Under the pieces are notes generated by a model, which worked only from the letters and a program-made list of their open reading frames with translations, ran no database searches and was not told the DNA's origin. Below are positions 59,115 to 64,000 of a stretch of DNA of 64,000 nucleotides, one piece after another (positions within the stretch are counted from its first letter, which is position 1; every line of letters begins with the position of its first letter). This DNA is from Echinostoma caproni (lineage: Eukaryota > Platyhelminthes > Trematoda > Plagiorchiida > Echinostomatidae). The stretch lies in assembly GCA_900618425.1 (NCBI GenBank), contig UZAN01040171.1, positions 1-64,000 on the forward strand. The letters run 5' to 3'. The translations under genes and the position numbers were made by a program.

Positions 59115-59531
59115 TATCTCGGAAGCTCACACGGAAACAAATTGCCAAGCTCGGCGAACGGGCAAAAAGAATTCAGTTCACTCGAGCTACAAGAACCGAT
59201 TTTCAATACTTTGTCAACAGTTTTCGGGCGTTCAGCGCTAAAGATAGCTCGCTGATTGTAGAATTTTGCCTGCCAAGAAGTCTCCCCTTACCAGCAGCTA
59301 TTTTTCCTTCACGAATGCCTACGGTGCAATTTACTTCCACGGAGTGTGTATCATAGACCACCGATCAATCACCCGGAGGTCTGGAGGACTTCACAACAAT
59401 TCGGAAGACGCATGGTGCGCATGATGATCTTGGACGCTTACATGGAAACAAAACGCCAAGCTCGGCGAACAGGTGAAATAGAATTCAGTTCACCCGAGCT
59501 ACAAGAACCGATTTTCAATACTTTGTCAACA
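59115..59531. repeat. Direct repeat pair, ~105 bp, 312 bp apart
   Basis: The segments 59115-59220 and 59427-59531 match at roughly 85%: CAAGCTCGGCGAAC, GAATTCAGTTCAC.CGAGC and ACAAGAACCGATTTTCAATACTTTGTC occur in both. One frame (reading EFSS.ELQEPIFNTLST) is open in both copies, but the rest of each unit is not shared. This is a tandem duplication with a diverged spacer, or two copies of a dispersed repeat. Confidence 0.85.
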
Positions 59532-59534
59532 ATG

Positions 59535-60290
59535 AACATTATTTCCTCGGGGCATCACACCCATTCCATAAAAACAACGGTTATCCAGGGGAATCATATT
59601 TATTGTACAACTCATTGCACAGTGTGAGATGTTATGCTTGGTTTCCAGCATACACTCATAGAGCCACACGAACTGTATCCACTACAATTGAATTGTAACT
59701 TCAAATTTGACCCTGTGATCACTTAATTATGGTTTCCAATTAATAACGGATTGCCACTTGATTCAACTCAGAAACACATAGGAATTACCCAACCAATGCT
59801 CGTTTATGGTTTTCAGACGTGTGGCTTGTACTTGTGCTGACAGCTAAAGCAATGACGGAAAGAGTTCAGCTATGTGATCTATTCATGACGTAACTGGTAA
59901 TGAAGGATATGAATAAGAAAAGGGTGGATACAATTTGCATTATCAAATCTATTAGGAGGCGACGATGCGCTCTTTTGAAGTCGATAAATAAAAGTACATT
60001 AAATCTGAATTCGAAACGACATTAAAAGTAAAAGCCCTTTGGAAAGGTAGGTATAAAAAACTGCGGGTGTAGTACAAATACGGGGTTTGTATCTGGAATA
60101 GTTTCACCTAGATTCAACCCAGCACACGCTAAACGAACGGAGATCAAAAGCATATTCTGTGTAATAACCATTAACTTTAACATCCGGCTACACATTCAAA
60201 TATCTTCTTTTTTGCAATGTGTAAGAGGTTAAAAACCATTGAGATTGTGCTTGGCATTAAAAACGCTGACACATTTCACGTGAAATATGT
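59535..60290. other. Unrecognised sequence
   Basis: Nothing recognised. Confidence 0.45.
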
Positions 60291-60297
60291 AATGATG

Positions 60298-60602
60298 AAT
60301 TTCATGTGAGTAATGAAGGATTTGATTAAAGTTCAAATGGGAATTCTTCGTGTATATGGCAAATGAAGGGTGAACTGAAATATGCTAAGAAGCATTGGAC
60401 AGCTGTTTCGACCTGGCTGGGTCTCATCAGCATTGTGAATCCATCGACCCAGCTTGGGAGCGAACCCGGGACTGTGAGACCCAATCAGGTCGAAACAGCT
60501 GTCCAGTGCTTCCTAGCTTTGCAGTTCACGCTCCATTTTTCATATACACGACGAATTCCCATTTGAAATTTATTCAAATCCTCCATTACTCACATGAAAT
60601 AA
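60298..60602. repeat. Foldback repeat, ~127-bp arms, tRNA-like loop
   Basis: Arms 60298-60426 and 60475-60602 are inverted copies (GGACAGCTGTTTCGACCTG, TGGGAATTC.TCGTGTATATG and TTCATGTGAGTAATG.AGG in both). The 48-bp loop, read on the minus strand, is CCCGGGTTCGCTCCC.AAGCTGGGTCGATGGATTC. That is a B-box-like element followed by a block also present in the nearby SINE at 60.75 kb. Confidence 0.85.
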
Positions 60603-60749
60603 GTAGTCAGGTTGTGAATGTTTCCAACCGAGTAATAACCCTGGAGGCTAGTACTGAGATGAACAGGGTCTATGACCCGCAACAATCTCGCAAAGATGGT
60701 TTGTGCTATATCGTGTAAATGGAAAATGAAAAACTGTCTGATCAGCTGC

Positions 60750-60858
60750 CCGGTGGCGTGGTGGTGGCATGCTTGCGATCAGTCCATGAAGTCTCAGGTT
60801 CGATCCCCAGTTGGGTCGATGGATTCGCACTGATGAATTTCTCGAGAAGCAATAAGTA
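60750..60858 (+). mobile_element. tRNA-derived SINE, family D
   Basis: GGTGGCGTGGTGGTGGCATGC (A-box region), CTCAGGTTCGATCCCCAG (B box), then TTGGGTCGATGGATTCGCACTGATG and a short AATAAGTATATAATATGG tail. The B box and the following block match the loop of the foldback at 60.3-60.6 kb. Confidence 0.65.
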
Positions 60859-60859
60859 T

Positions 60860-62000
60860 ATAATATGGAATTAGTTCAAAATAAATGTTGGCCATCCAGA
60901 TGTTTTATATGGAAATGAAATGATGACAGATAATAAAATGCTTATCTCTATAAGTTTGTCTGTCAGACATATATTGCCATGTATTGCAGACCACCTAGGA
61001 GTCTCTTTTGTTGGCAGGAATGTTTTATTTTAAAAATGGGTGTCTGATGCAAAATCCCTAGTGGTTCAAATTCTTTCTGATTAAAGTTGGATTGCATTCA
61101 CATTCTGATCGTTTTGACCTTTCAGTTTTTTCTCTCACTTTGTGAAGAATGCTTGGGTTTCGATCGGTTCATGGAAGCCTGAGCCCCTGTCGAATGAACA
61201 CTCTATAAGAGTTCAAAGAGGAACTGCGTGTAGAATACAAATCATTTTCGAAATACAATTCATTGGGAGCAAAGGCGAAATATCCGACAATTTCATTATC
61301 GAGATTGTAGCCAATTTTAGCAATACCCGAGGACGACAAACTTGTTGGGCGAGACGTGTGACAGAATATTGTATTCATATATTTATCAATAATGAGTTAC
61401 TTCACCAATCAATAAATTTGGATCGTTGGGCTCCGTTTGTCTAGTTGTTTAAACCATAGAGAATACTGCGAGATGATAACATGAATTTTGTTCTCCTCAG
61501 TCGCTGAAATTCTGATGTTGATACAAGTGCGTGTAGGTAACTACAGTGAATCCAAGGACAGCAACCAGGGGAAGTTGTAAGATGCAGGTAATGCGCATTT
61601 TGAAATCGGAGGAATAACGAACAAGCAAATTGATGGTGTAGCAAAAGGCAATCCTCTGGAAAATCATAAGTTGATGTATTTCTGGGACTAGTTGAAGCAC
61701 GGTTGCAGTATAATATTGTTTGATTGTTTTTTATAAACGATATTTAAAACTTATTTTGATTTTACTGACCTTGATCGTCTAACGCACTCCTTACACTATT
61801 CAGTACTATTTTTCTCAATCTATGTGTTTCTCTTAGGGAGGAGAACAGCCGTTCAAAGACGTTCAGATATGAGTTTGAAGCGATTTGTGTAACGAAAGAC
61901 CGTATGGAATGTACCACGCCCACAACTCCCCAGTTTTGTTCAGTTGGCATAAAAAGGAGACCTAGTTTTACTGTTCCTTGGTGCCAGGAACACATGCTCT
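60860..62000. other. Unrecognised sequence
   Basis: A 100-codon plus-strand frame at 61142-61444 (containing RIQIIFEIQFIGSKGEISDN) and minus-strand frames at 61441-62082 carry no recognised family motif. Confidence 0.4.
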
Positions 62001-62500
62001 TTTGACATGCCTTAAAACAACATGCTTCTGGACACAGGTTATCCGGAGAATTTAACAAATGTGCGTAGCAGGTGGAGGCCATTAATTGATCCCATCTGCA
62101 AAGTACTGAAGAAAAGCGTCTCTTTCAGACAGGTCTTCATGGATGATTATCTAATAAACATTGTACAGCAGAAACTCAAGGTGGTATTGTACCGGACATT
62201 TCCTGCTGCATAGTTGTGATTGATATATCCAGGGACAGGATATACCCAGGGACTTTGTTTGGACAACTGAAAACAGAACCAATCACCCAGTTGTGCCTCA
62301 AATGTCGGCTATCAGATCATTTGCAGTTGCGGTGACACCTATATCGACACAGCGATATCCTAACACATTTGTAATGGCTACTACATTGATTGACGCAGTA
62401 CAATAACAGAAGTCAAACTGACGAGGGAAATCCATTATCATCGATCCCAAAAGAAAGTATTACATTCGGAAACGTTCACCCACTTTTTGTTCAAACCGAT
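62000..62500 (+). mobile_element. Penelope-like element fragment E
   Basis: The frame 62022-62213 reads LLDTGYPENLTNVRSRWRPL, then VLKKSVSFRQVF and DDYLINIVQQKLKVVLYRTF, ending in PAA before a stop: this is the PLE linker, compare LLDNGYPERFIE in fragment A and FPAAKL in element B. The nuclease core follows at 62303-62352 as YQIICSCGDTYIDT, in which GRT after YIG is altered. The RT is missing. A GGAAACG lies near 62467, but no hammerhead fold is evident. Confidence 0.75.
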
Positions 62501-62504
62501 GTCA

Positions 62505-64000
62505 CGTAATAAAAATGTCAGACCCTGGGCATTCAATGAAACAGTGCTGGTCGATTTACGTAATCGGATTGTGTGTAGACAAACGTTTATGACAAAATCT
62601 ATTTAGTTATTTTAAAACGGAATCTATAACTGGCTCCCCTCCCTAAAGTGTTGTTCCTTAAAGGCCTGTTGTTGCTGTAACGTTCCTATTTGCAAACCAG
62701 GTTGTTTTCTGCTGTCGTGACTGGGAAAAATAAAATAAATGAAAACACCTCGCAGTGTTTTTCATCTCTCTGATCTAACGAATCAACAAATAAATACCAG
62801 TAGTTGTGATGCATTTTAAATTCTGGGTTTTGCTTCAAAACTAGATGCTAGGAACAGCTTTTTGGAATAAACGGAGCGGTATTCAAAACAAAAACATTTT
62901 GGTTGAGGTTTTGTTTATCAAATAAAAGTTTAATAGACCATGTTTATTTTTGTCTGACAGTTCATTCTTGATTGTAGCAGCACGAAATTTGCCATTTGCA
63001 GTTTATTTTGTTCCAATCCTCAATTTGGAGGACAAATTGGCACGTTTACGGAATAAACGAGCATGAATTTTGGACTTGAAGAGCCATTTTGCCCCACTTA
63101 TATATAACTGATTCATCCGAGGAGTTTTAAATTCCAAATAACTCTCTGTACACTCTTCTTCATTATGATTTGTCGTGGAAAAGATTAATAGACATCTTAC
63201 TTTAAACAGTTTCAAACACATCGATATCTCGTTTGACCATTTCTGTAAACAGTGAAGCTCCATTGTCTTATTACATATTTTGATGGGCTTTATTTGACAA
63301 ACTTAAGTTAGTAAGCTCTTGCAGAGAATCGTTTTAGTCCTCTTCAATTTTTTAAAACTAAAAGCGCTATGAAATTTCATAAACAAGCTGATTTCCTGAT
63401 TAGCTAAACCAATGCGTATGAGATGAGAGAGACTTATCCGACTCGAGCAAATTCTTCCAAAATCTGGCAACAGTTCTAAGGCATTGGTCGTTACCTAAAG
63501 TAACCTCCTCGGGGATGGGTTTCCCCGTAAGACATATCCATTACACGAATATTGTTCCCGAAGACACCCGATTGAGAAATCCCGCATTGTTCAAAATGTA
63601 TATGGAGAAAAGTATCCGTATCATGTTTTTCGCATTTAAAGCGCTTCAGAATCTTCAGGGCTTCGATCACAGAAAACTAGTACTTCCTTTCATGAGGATC
63701 AATAAAGTTGGAAATAAGCTAGAAACAGCAGCAAATAAGTGATATAGATCTATTCTTTTTTGTGATGAAGCTTCTATGTGTACCACAGAGCTACTGCAAT
63801 GGCAAAAATATTGCATAATGCACTAAATAGTATTGATATGCATCCAATTCAAAGGTTATATATCCAAATCACTGCGCTTGCATCAGTTGTCGTTTGCTGT
63901 CAGTCCAGATAACCCCAAACTAATACTGCGATAAGTGCAAAATCACTTTATTACATCCTTATTTATCTAACTAAACATTTACTAGAAATGTGAACAAAAC
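62505..64000. other. Unrecognised AT-rich sequence to window end
   Basis: Frames at 63003-63263 (-) and 63515-63742 (+) have no recognised motif. In the former, TTTACAG and AAA|GTAAGA on the minus strand bracket about 42 bp, which could be a micro-exon, but this is weak. Confidence 0.4.

Overview
The window reads as non-coding, repeat-rich DNA of an animal, most likely a flatworm and probably a digenean fluke. The reasons are that coding signal is confined to short broken frames, there is no operon-like packing, and almost every recognisable protein fragment belongs to a retroelement. The retroelements are Penelope-like elements (PLEs) with GIY-YIG nucleases, two kinds of non-LTR LINE, and tRNA-derived SINEs, a mix I associate with fluke genomes. 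The species assignment is inference; no rRNA, complete tRNA or intact host gene was found.

Layout. 0-5 kb: an open frame at the left edge that ends at a possible splice donor, a LINE 3' end with seven 21-bp units near 3.0 kb, and a SINE at 4.3 kb. 5-9 kb: a PLE fragment (5.4-6.3 kb), a weak reverse-transcriptase-like patch near 7.3 kb and a SINE at 8.5 kb. 11-15 kb: a decayed CR1/Jockey-type LINE on +, followed by a second 3' end of the same family on -. 16-23 kb: a PLE-rich block. It holds a long hairpin with a hammerhead-like core at 16.2 kb, a minus-strand PLE with RT and GIY-YIG domains broken by a 476-N gap (18-20 kb), and a GIY-YIG fragment bracketed by ~110-bp inverted repeats at 22.1-22.9 kb. 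24.5-27.6 kb: an RTE-like LINE on + that has lost its catalytic RT core. 27.6-37 kb: mostly unrecognised sequence. 37.1-38.6 kb: a CR1/Jockey-type LINE on -. 39.8-47 kb: SINEs, a possible terminal exon and a Tc1/mariner remnant. 52.5-56.3 kb: a nearly full-length RTE-like LINE on - with a SINE nested inside it. 56.6-62.5 kb: two foldback repeats, SINEs, a ~105-bp direct repeat and a fifth PLE fragment.

No element looks active: each carries stops, frameshifts or altered catalytic residues. The most unusual observation is a LINE family whose ORF2 C-terminus seems to end in a variable run of seven-residue IISxCxx repeats, encoded by 21-bp units, with a shared terminal peptide and stop codon. Next in interest are the inverted-repeat-bracketed GIY-YIG module and the hairpin with a hammerhead-like core. 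Identifications rest on reading motifs by eye; percentages are estimates and no database search was run.
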